Assembly: GCF_018687755.1 (NCBI RefSeq)
Contig: NZ_CP061305.1
Span: 1,549,099-1,613,098, forward strand
Source of the DNA: Polynucleobacter sp. JS-Mosq-20-D10
GTDB lineage: Bacteria; Pseudomonadota; Gammaproteobacteria; Burkholderiales; Burkholderiaceae
Reading direction: 5' to 3'
Length of the DNA: 64,000 nucleotides
The notes beneath the pieces were generated by a model. It saw nothing but the letters and a program-made list of their open reading frames with translations, had not been told where the DNA came from and did not search any database. Position numbers and translations under genes: made by a program. Positions 27,363 to 36,781 of the stretch are shown here, in pieces. The number at the start of each line of letters is the position of its first letter. Position 1 is the stretch's first letter.

Positions 27363-28453
27363 GCTGAATGAGGATATGAGCCGAGGTTTTTATAAAAAGC
27401 AGCTGTCGTTTTTAACTCTTCCAGGGCTTTGGCTACTTTTGTATCTTCAGCATGCCCCGCTACATCAATATAGAAGTGGTACTCCCAAGTTCCCTTGCGA
27501 GCAGGGCGAGATTCAAAGCGATTCATGGAAACGCCATGCTTAGCCAAGGGCTCTAATAAACGATGCACAGCACCTGGTTGGTTATCTACTGATAGCACCA
27601 GAGATGTTTGATCTTTGCCGGTAGGCTGACACTCATAAGTCCCGACCACTACAAAACGGGTACGGTTATGAGGATCATCCTGAATCTGTGCAGCTACTGC
27701 CTGCAATCCATAAGCTTCTTGTGCAGGGTCTCCAGCAATCGCCGCTAAAGTCGGATCATTAGCAACCATACGAGCAGCCTCTGCATTACTACTCACTGCC
27801 TGACGTTTTAAGTGGGGAGCATGCAAACTCAACCATTGCTGACATTGCGCTAAAGCTTGGGCGTGAGCGCAAACCGTGGTCACGCCGTCTAAACTACCGC
27901 TCTTAGTTAGCAGATGGTGACGAATGGGTAGCACCACTTCACCGCTAATCCGCATCGGTGAATCTAGAAGCAAGTCTAGGGTTCTTGAAATCGCACCCTC
28001 ACTAGAATTTTCTACTGGTACAACACCAAACTGCGCCACACCCTTCTCTACCACCTTAAATACTTCATCCAAACTGTTGCAAGGAAGACCAGCAATCGAG
28101 TGACCAAAATAGGTTTGAGCTGCTTGCTCTGAAAATGTTCCTACTGGTCCAAGATAGGCAATCGTCTGACGAGCCTCTAGGGCACGACAAGCCGACATCA
28201 CCTCACGCCAAATTGCTGCAATACCATCAGGCAACAACGGGCCCTTGCTGAGCTCCTGTAAGCGCGCAACAACTTGACGCTCACGCTCCGGCCTAAACAC
28301 TGGTGATGAAAACCCACCTTTAATGTGGCCGACCTCTTGAGCAGCTTTTGCACGCTGTGATAACAAATCTAAAATCTGCGCATCCAGTTCATCGATTTTG
28401 TCGCGGATTGGCGCCAGTCGCTGTTCTTCTGTACTCTGGTCTTTGGAACTCAT
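27359..28453 (-). CDS. pheA: Bifunctional chorismate mutase / prephenate dehydratase
   Basis: The P-protein makes phenylpyruvate from chorismate in phenylalanine synthesis. The 364-residue protein has an AroQ chorismate mutase (about 10-95, with IDELDAQILDLLSQRAKAA), a prephenate dehydratase domain (about 97-275, opening IAYLGPVGTFSEQAA and with a PVENSSEGAI motif) and a C-terminal ACT domain with the phenylalanine-sensing ESRP region. Feedback inhibition by phenylalanine is expected. It starts at the serC stop and overlaps hisC. Confidence 0.96.
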   Translation of the reverse strand: MSSKDQSTEEQRLAPIRDKIDELDAQILDLLSQRAKAAQEVGHIKGGFSSPVFRPERERQVVARLQELSKGPLLPDGIAAIWREVMSACRALEARQTIAYLGPVGTFSEQAAQTYFGHSIAGLPCNSLDEVFKVVEKGVAQFGVVPVENSSEGAISRTLDLLLDSPMRISGEVVLPIRHHLLTKSGSLDGVTTVCAHAQALAQCQQWLSLHAPHLKRQAVSSNAEAARMVANDPTLAAIAGDPAQEAYGLQAVAAQIQDDPHNRTRFVVVGTYECQPTGKDQTSLVLSVDNQPGAVHRLLEPLAKHGVSMNRFESRPARKGTWEYHFYIDVAGHAEDTKVAKALEELKTTAAFYKNLGSYPHSA

Positions 28454-29550
28454 TAGGCACGCCTTTCAAAGTCACGCATGAATTCCACCAAGGTCTTGAC
28501 GCCCTCCAGTGGCATGGCGTTGTAAATACTGGCGCGCATACCGCCTGCCGCCTTATGGCCGCGCAAGGCAACTAAGCCTGACGCATTAGATTGCTCGAGG
28601 AACTGGGCGTTTAAATTTTCATCCTTCAGGAAGAAAGTGACATTCATACGAGAGCGATATTCTTTAGGAATGCGATTATCGTAAAAACTGCTTTGATCCA
28701 AAAAGTTGTAAAGCAAATCTGCTTTTTCTTGATTGCACTTCTCAATCGCTTTTACACCGCCCTGCTTGAGTAACCACTTAAAGCCTAGTCCAGCCATATA
28801 AATCGAGAAAGTAGGCGGCGTATTGAGCATGGAGTCAGTTGCCGCTTGTTTAGACCAATCCCAAATCGATGGTGTAATTTTCATACTGTGCCCCATTAAG
28901 TCCTTGCGTACGATCACAATCGTTACGCCGGATGGGCCAATATTTTTTTGTGCGCCACCAAACCAGACACCACACTTTGTGACATCGATTTCTCTAGAGA
29001 GGATGTTGCTAGAAATATCGGCAACCAATAGCTTGCCATTGACATCAGGAACATCTGGGAACTCTACGCCACCAATGGTTTCATTCGCACAGTAATGAAC
29101 GTAAGCAGCATCATCCGATAGTTGCCAAGAAGATCTTTCGGGAATCGTATTAAATTGTTCAGCTGCGGAGGACGCGGCCAAGTGAGCAACACCATACTTT
29201 TCAGCCTCTTTAAATGACTTTTCAGACCAAACACCAGTCACCAAAAAATCTGCCTTTGGGCCATTCTTGGCTAAGGGCATCAGGTTCATGGGGATGGCAG
29301 CATTCTGACCTAATCCACCACCTTGAAGCATCAATATTTCATAAGAATCCGGAATGCCCATGAGGGTACGTAAGTCATGCAACACTTCCTCATACAAGGC
29401 CATGAACTCTTTGCCCCGATGACTCACTTCCATCACACTTGCACCTAAGCCCTGCCAATTCAACATCTCTGCAGCAGCCTGCCTTAATACCTCTTCAGGC
29501 AAGGTAGCAGGCCCCGCAGCGAAATTAAAAATGCGGCGGTCAAACGTCAT
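28453..29550 (-). CDS. serC: Phosphoserine aminotransferase
   Basis: A PLP enzyme forming phosphoserine (and the equivalent step of pyridoxal synthesis) from 3-phosphohydroxypyruvate. The 365-residue product opens IFNFAAGPATLPEEVL, contains SNILSREIDV and GGAQKNIGPSGVTIVI with the PLP lysine, and ends with the typical GHKAAGGMRASIYNAMPLEGV. It is 31 bases downstream of gyrA and touches pheA by one base, heading the serC-pheA-hisC-tyrA-aroA-cmk run. Confidence 0.96.
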   Translation of the reverse strand: MTFDRRIFNFAAGPATLPEEVLRQAAAEMLNWQGLGASVMEVSHRGKEFMALYEEVLHDLRTLMGIPDSYEILMLQGGGLGQNAAIPMNLMPLAKNGPKADFLVTGVWSEKSFKEAEKYGVAHLAASSAAEQFNTIPERSSWQLSDDAAYVHYCANETIGGVEFPDVPDVNGKLLVADISSNILSREIDVTKCGVWFGGAQKNIGPSGVTIVIVRKDLMGHSMKITPSIWDWSKQAATDSMLNTPPTFSIYMAGLGFKWLLKQGGVKAIEKCNQEKADLLYNFLDQSSFYDNRIPKEYRSRMNVTFFLKDENLNAQFLEQSNASGLVALRGHKAAGGMRASIYNAMPLEGVKTLVEFMRDFERRA

Positions 29551-29581
29551 GATGAGTTAATTAACCTTAAATGAATGCCAA

Positions 29582-32284
29582 TTAGGCATCACCAGTTTCA
29601 TCAGGATTGGAATCCAGCGCTGGATCGCCGTCTTCACCATCTTCAAGATCACTTTCATCATCAGAATCACTTTCAGCAATACGCTGCAAGCCAGACAAAC
29701 GCGTACCTTCATCGACATTAATCAAAGTGACGCCTTGTGTTGCGCGCCCCATCTCACGAATCTCTGAGACACGAGTGCGCACCAAAATACCGCCAGTAGT
29801 GATCAACATAATTTGATCTTCTGGAGATACCAAAGCAGCGGCAACTACTTTTCCGTTTCGCTCAGTTGTCTGAATTGCAATCATGCCCTTAGTGCCACGA
29901 CCATGACGGGTGTATTCACCAATCGGAGTGCGCTTACCAAAACCATTTTCTGTTGCTGTTAATACGCTACTCGGAATTACGAGGCCATTCGCATCGACGA
30001 CAGCCACTTCAGCGCCTTCAGCAGCTTCGGCTGGGGCAACTAACATAGCAATGACTTGATGACCTTCACCTAAGTTCATACCGCGTACACCGCGTGCAGT
30101 ACGACCCATTGGACGCACATCGTTCTCATCAAAGCGCACTGCTTTACCAGCATCAGAGAACAACATCACATCATGCTGACCATCAGTAATCGCTGCACCA
30201 ACCAAGAAGTCGTTTTCATTTAAGTCGACAGCAATAATTCCGGCCTTACGTGGATTAGAGAAGTCAGATAAACGCGTCTTCTTCACTGTACCCAAGCTCG
30301 TTGCCATGAAGACATAATGATCGTCTTGATACCCCTTAATCGGGAGAATCACGGTGATCTTTTCGCCCTCAATCAGCGGGAACATATTCACGATTGGCTT
30401 GCCGCGTGAGTTACGGCTTCCTTGTGGAACTTCCCACACTTTGAGCCAATACATTCGGCCACGATCGGAGAAGCACAGAATGATGTCATGCGTATTGGCA
30501 ACGAAGAGTGTCTCAATCCAATCTTCATTCTTGGTGGCTGCAGCTTGTTTGCCACGACCACCTCGTTTTTGCGCACGGTATTCACTGAGAGGCTGACTCT
30601 TCATATAGCCAGTGTTCGAGAGTGTGACCACCATATCTTGCGGAGTGATCAGGTCTTCTGTGAACAGCTCGGTGGCATTCATTTCAATAAATGAACGACG
30701 ACCAGAATCACCACCAGCAATACCAAATTCCGCTTGAACTTCTTTTAACTCGGATTCAATGACTTGAGTGACGCGCTCTGGCTTAGCAAGTAAGTCGAGC
30801 AAATCCGAAATCTCCGCCATGACATCTTTGTACTCATTCACAATCTTGTCTTGCTCAAGGCCTGTCAAGCGTTGTAAACGCATCTGCAAAATTTCTTGCG
30901 CCTGGCTGTCAGACAAGCGATAGAGGCCGGTAGTTTGCATACCGTACTCTGGCAACAAACCTTCAGGACGATACGCATTGCGACCGCCTGGAGTATCTGT
31001 CTCGGCACGCGCCAACATCTCGCGCACCATGGAAGAGTCCCAAGCCTTACTCATCAATTCTTGCTTAGCAACTACTGGGTTTGCAGCAGCTTTAATGATG
31101 GCGATAAATTCATCAATATTTGCCAAGGCAACAGCCAAGCCTTCTAAGACATGGCCACGCTCGCGTGCTTTGCGTAATTCAAAAATCGTACGACGTGTAA
31201 CCACTTCACGGCGATGCTGCAAGAAGTACTCGAGCATTTGCTTCAGGTTCAACAGGCGCGGCTGGTTATCTACTAGAGCCACCATGTTCATACCGAAGTT
31301 ATCTTGCAGTTGAGTGCTCTTGTACAAATTATTGAGAACGACTTCAGGCACTTCACCACGCTTGAGCTCAATCACGACGCGCATACCTGACTTATCAGAT
31401 TCATCGCGCAGATCAGAAATACCTTCTACTTTTTTCTCATTCACCAACTCAGCAATACGCTCGAGCAAGTTCTTTTTATTGACTTGGTATGGCAACTCAT
31501 CCACGATGATGGCCTGACGAGCGCCCTTGTCGAGGTCTTCAAAGTGAGTCTTGGCGCGCATCACCACACGGCCACGGCCAGTGCGATAGCCCTCACGAAC
31601 CCCTTGAACACCATAAATGATGCCGGCGGTCGGGAAATCCGGGGCAGGAATAATCTCAATCAGCTCATCAATCGAGCATTCTGGATTGTGCAATACATGT
31701 AAACAGGCTGTAACTACCTCATCTAGGTTATGCGGAGGAATATTGGTCGCCATACCCACGGCAATGCCAGAACTGCCGTTGATCAGCAAATTAGGCACTT
31801 TTGCAGGAAGAATGAGGGGCTCTTTCTCGCTGCCGTCGTAATTTGGCCCGAAATCCACGGTTTCCTTGTCCAAATCAGCCAAAAGCTCATGGGCAATCTT
31901 GCGAAGGCGGATCTCGGTGTAACGCATCGCAGCAGCGTTATCACCGTCTACGGAGCCAAAGTTACCCTGCCCGTCAACTAGCATATAGCGCAGAGAGAAG
32001 TCCTGGGCCATGCGAACAATGGTGTCATACACCGCAGAATCGCCATGTGGATGGTATTTACCGATCACATCGCCAACTATACGGGCAGATTTTTTGTAAG
32101 CACGGTTCCAATCGTTGTTTAATTCATACATTGCGAATAAGACCCGGCGATGAACCGGTTTGAGGCCGTCACGTACGTCTGGCAGAGCTCTGCCGACAAT
32201 GACGCTCATTGCGTAGTCCAAATAGGACCGCCGCATTTCGTCTTCTAGGGATATTGGTAGTGTTTCTTTAGCGGCTTGTTCCAT
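29582..32284 (-). CDS. gyrA: DNA gyrase subunit A
   Basis: The DNA-cutting subunit of gyrase, introducing negative supercoils. The 900-residue product has the catalytic Tyr in AAAMRYTEIRL, the quinolone-resistance region KYHPHGDSAVYDTIV with Ser and Asp at the usual positions (wild-type form), six C-terminal beta-pinwheel blades and the GyrA box QKRGGRGKQ. The final about 35 residues are a strongly acidic tail (from SDSDDESDLEDGEDGD), which in the family tunes supercoiling. It is divergent from ompA. Confidence 0.97.
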   Translation of the reverse strand: MEQAAKETLPISLEDEMRRSYLDYAMSVIVGRALPDVRDGLKPVHRRVLFAMYELNNDWNRAYKKSARIVGDVIGKYHPHGDSAVYDTIVRMAQDFSLRYMLVDGQGNFGSVDGDNAAAMRYTEIRLRKIAHELLADLDKETVDFGPNYDGSEKEPLILPAKVPNLLINGSSGIAVGMATNIPPHNLDEVVTACLHVLHNPECSIDELIEIIPAPDFPTAGIIYGVQGVREGYRTGRGRVVMRAKTHFEDLDKGARQAIIVDELPYQVNKKNLLERIAELVNEKKVEGISDLRDESDKSGMRVVIELKRGEVPEVVLNNLYKSTQLQDNFGMNMVALVDNQPRLLNLKQMLEYFLQHRREVVTRRTIFELRKARERGHVLEGLAVALANIDEFIAIIKAAANPVVAKQELMSKAWDSSMVREMLARAETDTPGGRNAYRPEGLLPEYGMQTTGLYRLSDSQAQEILQMRLQRLTGLEQDKIVNEYKDVMAEISDLLDLLAKPERVTQVIESELKEVQAEFGIAGGDSGRRSFIEMNATELFTEDLITPQDMVVTLSNTGYMKSQPLSEYRAQKRGGRGKQAAATKNEDWIETLFVANTHDIILCFSDRGRMYWLKVWEVPQGSRNSRGKPIVNMFPLIEGEKITVILPIKGYQDDHYVFMATSLGTVKKTRLSDFSNPRKAGIIAVDLNENDFLVGAAITDGQHDVMLFSDAGKAVRFDENDVRPMGRTARGVRGMNLGEGHQVIAMLVAPAEAAEGAEVAVVDANGLVIPSSVLTATENGFGKRTPIGEYTRHGRGTKGMIAIQTTERNGKVVAAALVSPEDQIMLITTGGILVRTRVSEIREMGRATQGVTLINVDEGTRLSGLQRIAESDSDDESDLEDGEDGDPALDSNPDETGDA

Positions 32285-32301
32285 TTAGAAATAATATCAT
32301 T

Positions 32302-32330
32302 TTGATGGCTGATAGCCCCTATGCTAAAAT
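32302..32330 (+). promoter_or_regulatory. Candidate sigma-70 promoter of ompA
   Basis: TTGATG (32302-32307) and TAAAAT (32325-32330) stand 17 bases apart, close to consensus. Transcription would start near 32337, giving a leader of about 110 bases for ompA. Confidence 0.55.
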
Positions 32331-32351
32331 TTCGTCAGTTTGTACGAAATT
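32328..32351. repeat. Inverted repeat at the ompA promoter
   Basis: AATTTCGT (32328-32335) and ACGAAATT (32344-32351) are perfect 8-base arms with an 8-base spacer. The repeat overlaps the candidate -10 box and the start point, so it could be an operator, or a hairpin at the 5' end of the ompA mRNA. Confidence 0.5.
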
Positions 32352-32445
32352 GAGATGTGTCGCTTTGCGGTTTTTTTGCTTCAATGTAGGGCGAATTACA
32401 TTTAAGTTTGACTTTAATTAAAAAAGAGATTTTTGAGGACTAAAA

Positions 32446-33027
32446 ATGAACAAAACCCTGAAACTGGTACTTGCTGGTGTAATTACTGTTGCTGCTACTG
32501 CTGCTTCCGCCCAAAACGTTGACAACTGGGTCAACTCAACTGGTTTATCCTGGAAAAACGGCGACGGCACATTGTGCTGGCGTGATGCTAGCTGGACACC
32601 AGCAACTGCAGCTAAAGGCTGTGATGGTTTCTTAGCTCCTAAGCCTGCTGCTACATCTGGCGTTAGCCAAAGCAAGATCACTTTGCAAGCTGACACACTC
32701 TATGACTTCGATAAAGCAACATTGAAGCCAGAAGGTCAAGCAACTTTAGACAAAATTGCAAAAGATTTAAGCAAAATCAAATTAGAAGTAATTATTGCTG
32801 TTGGTAACACCGATAGCGTTGGTACTGATGCTTACAACATGGCTCTCGGCCAGCGTCGTGCTCAGTCAGTTAAAGCTTACTTAGTAAGCAAAGGTGTTGA
32901 CGGTAGCCGTATTTACACAGAATCAAAAGGCAAGAGCAATCCAGTTGCAAGCAATGCAACTGCTGAAGGCCGCGCCAAGAACCGCCGCACCGACATCGAA
33001 GTTGTTGGTACAGCTGCAGTTAAGTAA
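32446..33027 (+). CDS. ompA: OmpA-family peptidoglycan-binding outer-membrane protein without barrel
   Basis: An abundant envelope protein that ties outer membrane to peptidoglycan. The 193-residue product has a signal peptide (1-22, ASA), a short N-terminal segment with two cysteines (in LCWRD and KGCDG, probably a disulfide) and an OmpA domain (about 80-187) with GNTDSVGTDAYNMALGQRRA and GRAKNRRTDIEV, which contact diaminopimelate. No beta-barrel is present, as in related Burkholderiales proteins. GAGGA lies before the ATG, and codon use is strongly biased, fitting high expression. A strong terminator follows. Confidence 0.92.
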   Translation: MNKTLKLVLAGVITVAATAASAQNVDNWVNSTGLSWKNGDGTLCWRDASWTPATAAKGCDGFLAPKPAATSGVSQSKITLQADTLYDFDKATLKPEGQATLDKIAKDLSKIKLEVIIAVGNTDSVGTDAYNMALGQRRAQSVKAYLVSKGVDGSRIYTESKGKSNPVASNATAEGRAKNRRTDIEVVGTAAVK

Positions 33028-33041
33028 TTCTTTTTACTTGT

Positions 33042-33070
33042 AAAAAAGCCCGGTTCTGCCGGGCTTTTTT
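33042..33070 (+). terminator. Intrinsic terminator of ompA
   Basis: AAAAAAGCCCGG (33042-33053) pairs with CCGGGCTTTTTT (33059-33070) around a TTCTG loop. Symmetrical A and T runs let it work from either side. Confidence 0.9.
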
Positions 33071-33127
33071 ATTTCCGCTATATTCGTAATTCATTTATCT
33101 CAACGCGCTTCCCGCGCCTTTATTCCT

Positions 33128-33817
33128 ATGAACGTCGATCAATCTGAAATCGCTAAATTTAGCGCCCTAGCCCATCGCTGGTGGGATCCCCACAGCGAAT
33201 TCAAGCCTTTACATGCCATTAACCCCTTGCGACTCAATTGGATCAAGTCTTTTGTTGACCTCCAAGGCAAGAAGGTTTTAGATGTCGGTTGCGGTGGCGG
33301 AATTCTGGCAGAGTCGATTGCGCAGTCAGGCGCCGATACCTGCGGTATCGACCTATCCGAAAAGGCCCTGAAAGTCGCCGAGTTGCATGCGCTAGAGGTC
33401 GGCGCCACACTCAAATACCGCTCTATTTCAGCTGAAGCACTAGCCGAGGAAGAGCCCGGTCAGTATGACGTTGTAACCTGTATGGAGATGCTAGAACATG
33501 TTCCAGACCCAGCCTCTGTGGTTCAAGCTTGTGCAAATCTCTGCAAGCCAGGCGGCACTCTATTTTTTAGCACTCTGAATCGCAACCCCAAGTCCTACTT
33601 ATTTGCGATTATTGGCGCTGAATATATCTTGCGACTGCTCCCAAAGGGTACCCACGAATATGCAAAATTCATCAAGCCCTCTGAATTAGTCGCATTTACC
33701 CGTCACGCCGGTTTAGACATGCTCGGCATGAAAGGGATGACATATAACCCCATCACGCAAGTCTATAAATTAGGGGAAGATGTAGATGTGAACTACATGA
33801 TTGCAGTGCGCAAATGA
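33128..33817 (+). CDS. ubiG: Ubiquinone biosynthesis O-methyltransferase
   Basis: UbiG catalyses both O-methylations in ubiquinone synthesis with SAM. The 229-residue product opens VDQSEIAKFSALAHRWWDP, a UbiG hallmark, then the SAM loop VLDVGCGGGILAESIA, CMEMLEHVPDP and the late KFIKPSELVAFTRHAGLD. Its stop overlaps the gph start (ATGA), indicating a coupled ubiG-gph pair as in related bacteria. Confidence 0.96.
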   Translation: MNVDQSEIAKFSALAHRWWDPHSEFKPLHAINPLRLNWIKSFVDLQGKKVLDVGCGGGILAESIAQSGADTCGIDLSEKALKVAELHALEVGATLKYRSISAEALAEEEPGQYDVVTCMEMLEHVPDPASVVQACANLCKPGGTLFFSTLNRNPKSYLFAIIGAEYILRLLPKGTHEYAKFIKPSELVAFTRHAGLDMLGMKGMTYNPITQVYKLGEDVDVNYMIAVRK

Positions 33818-34491
33818 ATAGCGGGTTAGTAAGTCCTTACAAGGGCATCTTTTTTGATCTAGATGGCACCCTTGCTGACACAGCTCCAGACCTTGTCGCG
33901 GCTGCTAACCAGCTCCTCATTGCTCGTAATCTTCCACCCATGCAATATGAAGTATTGCGCCCCCGCGCCTCTGCAGGAGCTCGTGGACTGATTAGAGGAG
34001 CATTTGGGATCGACACCGATCACCCCGATTTCATTCCACTTCGAGATGAGTTCTTCTCAAATTATGAAAAAGCACTCTTGGTCAATAGCGTCATTTTTGA
34101 TGGCGTTGATCACTTACTAGATCAATTAGATGGCGCAAAGCTACCTTGGGGTATTGTCACCAATAAAAGCGAGCGCTTTACCAATCCCCTAACTGAATTA
34201 ATGGGCTTGCGCCAAAGAGCAGCATCAACAGTTTCTGGTGATACCACTCCTCATTCAAAACCCCATCCTGAGCCTATCTTGCATGCGGCTAGACTCGCCA
34301 ACATTGACCCGACCAAATCGGTATACGTTGGTGATGACATCAGAGACATCGTGGCGGGCAAGGCGGCGGGCATGAAGACGATCGCAGCAGCCTATGGCTA
34401 TTGCGGCTGTGAGGAGCCCCCAGAGGCCTGGGGCGCGGATTATCTCGTGCACCACCCAAAAGAATTGCTGGAAATCATCTTCCCGCAGTAG
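33814..34491 (+). CDS. gph: Phosphoglycolate phosphatase (HAD family)
   Basis: It dephosphorylates 2-phosphoglycolate, for example from DNA 3'-phosphoglycolate repair. The 225-residue HAD enzyme has the nucleophile motif FFDLDGTLADTAPDL, motif II VTNKS, and motif III KPHPEPIL with YVGDDIRDI. Its start overlaps the ubiG stop. Gph is the usual partner of ubiG; other HAD substrates are possible. The tmRNA gene starts 69 bases later. Confidence 0.88.
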   Translation: MNSGLVSPYKGIFFDLDGTLADTAPDLVAAANQLLIARNLPPMQYEVLRPRASAGARGLIRGAFGIDTDHPDFIPLRDEFFSNYEKALLVNSVIFDGVDHLLDQLDGAKLPWGIVTNKSERFTNPLTELMGLRQRAASTVSGDTTPHSKPHPEPILHAARLANIDPTKSVYVGDDIRDIVAGKAAGMKTIAAAYGYCGCEEPPEAWGADYLVHHPKELLEIIFPQ

Positions 34492-34560
34492 GGAGATAAA
34501 AAGATAACAAGCAATTTAGGGGTAAGCGCCTTAAAATAAAGCTACCTATGCATGAACTCC

Positions 34561-34919
34561 GGGGTCGACATGGTTTCGACGTGGATTACAAAGCATCAAG
34601 GGCATACCGAGGACCCGTTATCTCGTAAATCAATGGGAATGTAATAACTGCAAACGACGAACGTTTCGCACTAGCCGCTTAATTGCGGTTGCCCCTGAAC
34701 TGACTCTCTCTTGGGTCAGCTAGCGAAAGCTAGATCAGGGTCATTTACAAGAGATAAGATCATTTCATGTCACGGGGAATGGTTCGAAAACTTAGTGAAT
34801 CGCCAGCGTGGAACATGTCAGTCTGTGACTAGCTAGCTAAATTAAATGATATGACTAAGTATGTAGAACTTGTTGTAGAGGATTTGCGGACGCGGGTTCG
34901 ATTCCCGCCGACTCCACCA
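34561..34919 (+). ncRNA. ssrA: Transfer-messenger RNA (tmRNA)
   Basis: tmRNA rescues stalled ribosomes with SmpB. The acceptor stem GGGGTCG (34561-34567) pairs with CGACTCC before A-CCA (34917-34919), and a T-arm-like GGTTCGATTCC is present. The resume codon GCA lies at 34650 and the tag open frame 34650-34682 reads ANDERFALAA plus TAA, the betaproteobacterial form. Length is 359 bases with the encoded CCA. Pseudoknots are expected from the interior inverted segments but were not folded. Confidence 0.95.
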
Positions 34920-34940
34920 TTTTGAAGTCTGTAACAGTCT

Positions 34941-34969
34941 AACGCCACCCACTAGGGTGGCGTTTTTCT
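34941..34969 (+). terminator. Intrinsic terminator of ssrA
   Basis: AACGCCACCC (34941-34950) pairs with GGGTGGCGTT (34955-34964) around ACTA, followed by T-rich sequence. Confidence 0.88.
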
Positions 34970-35000
34970 TTGCTTATATCTTTTCTTGGTATTAATTAGT

Positions 35001-36752
35001 TCAACGCTTTGGTGTTTTGCCAACCATCTTTACCGCCCGCAAGAAATCAAAGTCAACGCCCTTGTCTGCTTGCGTAACAGTATCTAAGAATAGTTTGAGA
35101 TAGCCACGCTCTGCAGTGGGCTCTATTACTGGGTTCTCTTTTGCACGCTTAGTCAACTCTTCATCTGAGACCAACAAACTAATCTCACGATTCTTCACGC
35201 TCAAGCGGATGCGGTCTCCATTGTTTACAAATGCCAGTGGCCCACCTACTGCAGCCTCTGGAGTCACGTGCAACACAATTGTTCCGAACGCCGTACCACT
35301 CATGCGTCCATCAGAAATTCGCACAATATCCTTTACGCCAGCACGAGCCAGCTTCATCGGAATCGGAATATACCCCGCCTCTGGCATACCTGGTGCGCCC
35401 TTAGGGCCAATATTCTTGAGTACCAAAATATCATCTGCCGTCACATCTAAGTCTGGACTATCAATCCGATTGGCTAGGTCTTCACTATTTTCAAAAACAA
35501 TGGCGCGACCCTCATGCTCCATGAGTTTTTCATTAGCCGCTGATTGTTTAATGATGGCGCCACCGGGCGCTAAGTTGCCATGCAAAACTGCAATGCTGCC
35601 ACGTGGATAAATCGGGTTATCGAACTTGCGCACAACATCTTGTTTAAAGCTTGGTGGAGCTGCGTCAATCTCTTCACCTAAAGTGCGACCCGTTACCGTC
35701 ATTGCATCTAGCTTTAATAAAGGCTTCAGCTCACGTAGTAGAGTGGTCATACCACCAGCATCATGGAAGTTTTCCATATAGTGATCACCAGAGGGCTTCA
35801 AATCTACCAACACTGGCGTCTCATCACCCATCTTATCGAGTGCATCCAAGTCAATCTCTAGACCCATACGACCAGCGATAGCAGCTAAATGTACGATGCC
35901 GTTGGTTGAGCCACCAATTGCTAATAAAACACGCATTGCGTTTTCAAAAGCATCTGCTGTTAATACCTTATCAATTGTTAAGCCGTCTTTTGCCATTTGT
36001 ACAGCGCGAGTACCAGTCTCTTCAGCGATCCGAATACGATCTGCGGTGACTGCTGGCGGTGTTGCTCCACCCGGCACAGTCATACCAAGCGCCTCAGAGA
36101 TACAAGCCATCGTGCTAGCAGTGCCCATGACTGAGCAGGTACCTACGCTGGCCACCAATTGGTCATTCACTTCATCTTTTTCAGCTTCATCAATTTCGCC
36201 AGCACGAAATTTTCCCCAATAGCGACGACAGTCAGTACATGCCCCCACACGCTCACTTCGATGGGAGCCTGTCAACATGGAACCAGTTATCAACTGAATT
36301 GCTGGGAGACCCGCAGAAGCGGCACCCATCATTTGCGCAGGTACGGTTTTATCGCAACCACCAATCATCACTACCGCATCCATCGGCTGAGCACGTAACA
36401 TCTCTTCCGTATCCATTGACATCAGGTTACGCAAATACATGCTGGTAGGAGCAGCAAAGCTTTCATGAATCGAGATCGTGGGGAAATCCATCGGCAAGCC
36501 ACCAGCCAACATCACGCCACGTTTTACAGCCTCAATCAGTTGCGGCATGTTGCCGTGACAGGGGTTATAGGCACTGCCAGTATTAATAATGCCAATGACG
36601 GGGCGATCTAGAGCACTATTGGTATAGCCAGCGCCCTTGATAAATGCTTTGCGCAAAAACAAGGAGAAGCCTTTATCGCCATAACTAGTTAAGCCCTTAC
36701 GCAAGCCACTTTCTGTGGGCTGCTTTTTTTCTTTATTCGCATTACTTGTCAT
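35001..36752 (-). CDS. IlvD/Edd-family dehydratase, sugar-acid-type
   Basis: An iron-sulfur dehydratase of 583 residues. Probable cluster cysteines are C65 (NPCHG), C133 (GGCDKT) and C206 (GTCSVMGTAS). The opening LRKGLTSYGDKGFSLFLRKAF and the pattern DRPVIGIINTGSAYNPCHG fit the branch that includes aldonic-acid (for example arabinonate, xylonate) dehydratases better than housekeeping IlvD, but substrate is not proved. A Bug receptor gene lies 29 bases upstream on the same strand, which supports use of an imported acid rather than branched-chain amino acid synthesis. It could still be the sole IlvD; the genome-wide count decides. Confidence 0.82.
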   Translation of the reverse strand: MTSNANKEKKQPTESGLRKGLTSYGDKGFSLFLRKAFIKGAGYTNSALDRPVIGIINTGSAYNPCHGNMPQLIEAVKRGVMLAGGLPMDFPTISIHESFAAPTSMYLRNLMSMDTEEMLRAQPMDAVVMIGGCDKTVPAQMMGAASAGLPAIQLITGSMLTGSHRSERVGACTDCRRYWGKFRAGEIDEAEKDEVNDQLVASVGTCSVMGTASTMACISEALGMTVPGGATPPAVTADRIRIAEETGTRAVQMAKDGLTIDKVLTADAFENAMRVLLAIGGSTNGIVHLAAIAGRMGLEIDLDALDKMGDETPVLVDLKPSGDHYMENFHDAGGMTTLLRELKPLLKLDAMTVTGRTLGEEIDAAPPSFKQDVVRKFDNPIYPRGSIAVLHGNLAPGGAIIKQSAANEKLMEHEGRAIVFENSEDLANRIDSPDLDVTADDILVLKNIGPKGAPGMPEAGYIPIPMKLARAGVKDIVRISDGRMSGTAFGTIVLHVTPEAAVGGPLAFVNNGDRIRLSVKNREISLLVSDEELTKRAKENPVIEPTAERGYLKLFLDTVTQADKGVDFDFLRAVKMVGKTPKR

Positions 36753-36781
36753 AAATAATTCTTTAACTTAAAAAATGGTGG

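Noticed and set aside
32413..32418. TTGACT as a second ompA -35 box
   Set aside because: No acceptable -10 box follows at the right distance before the gene.
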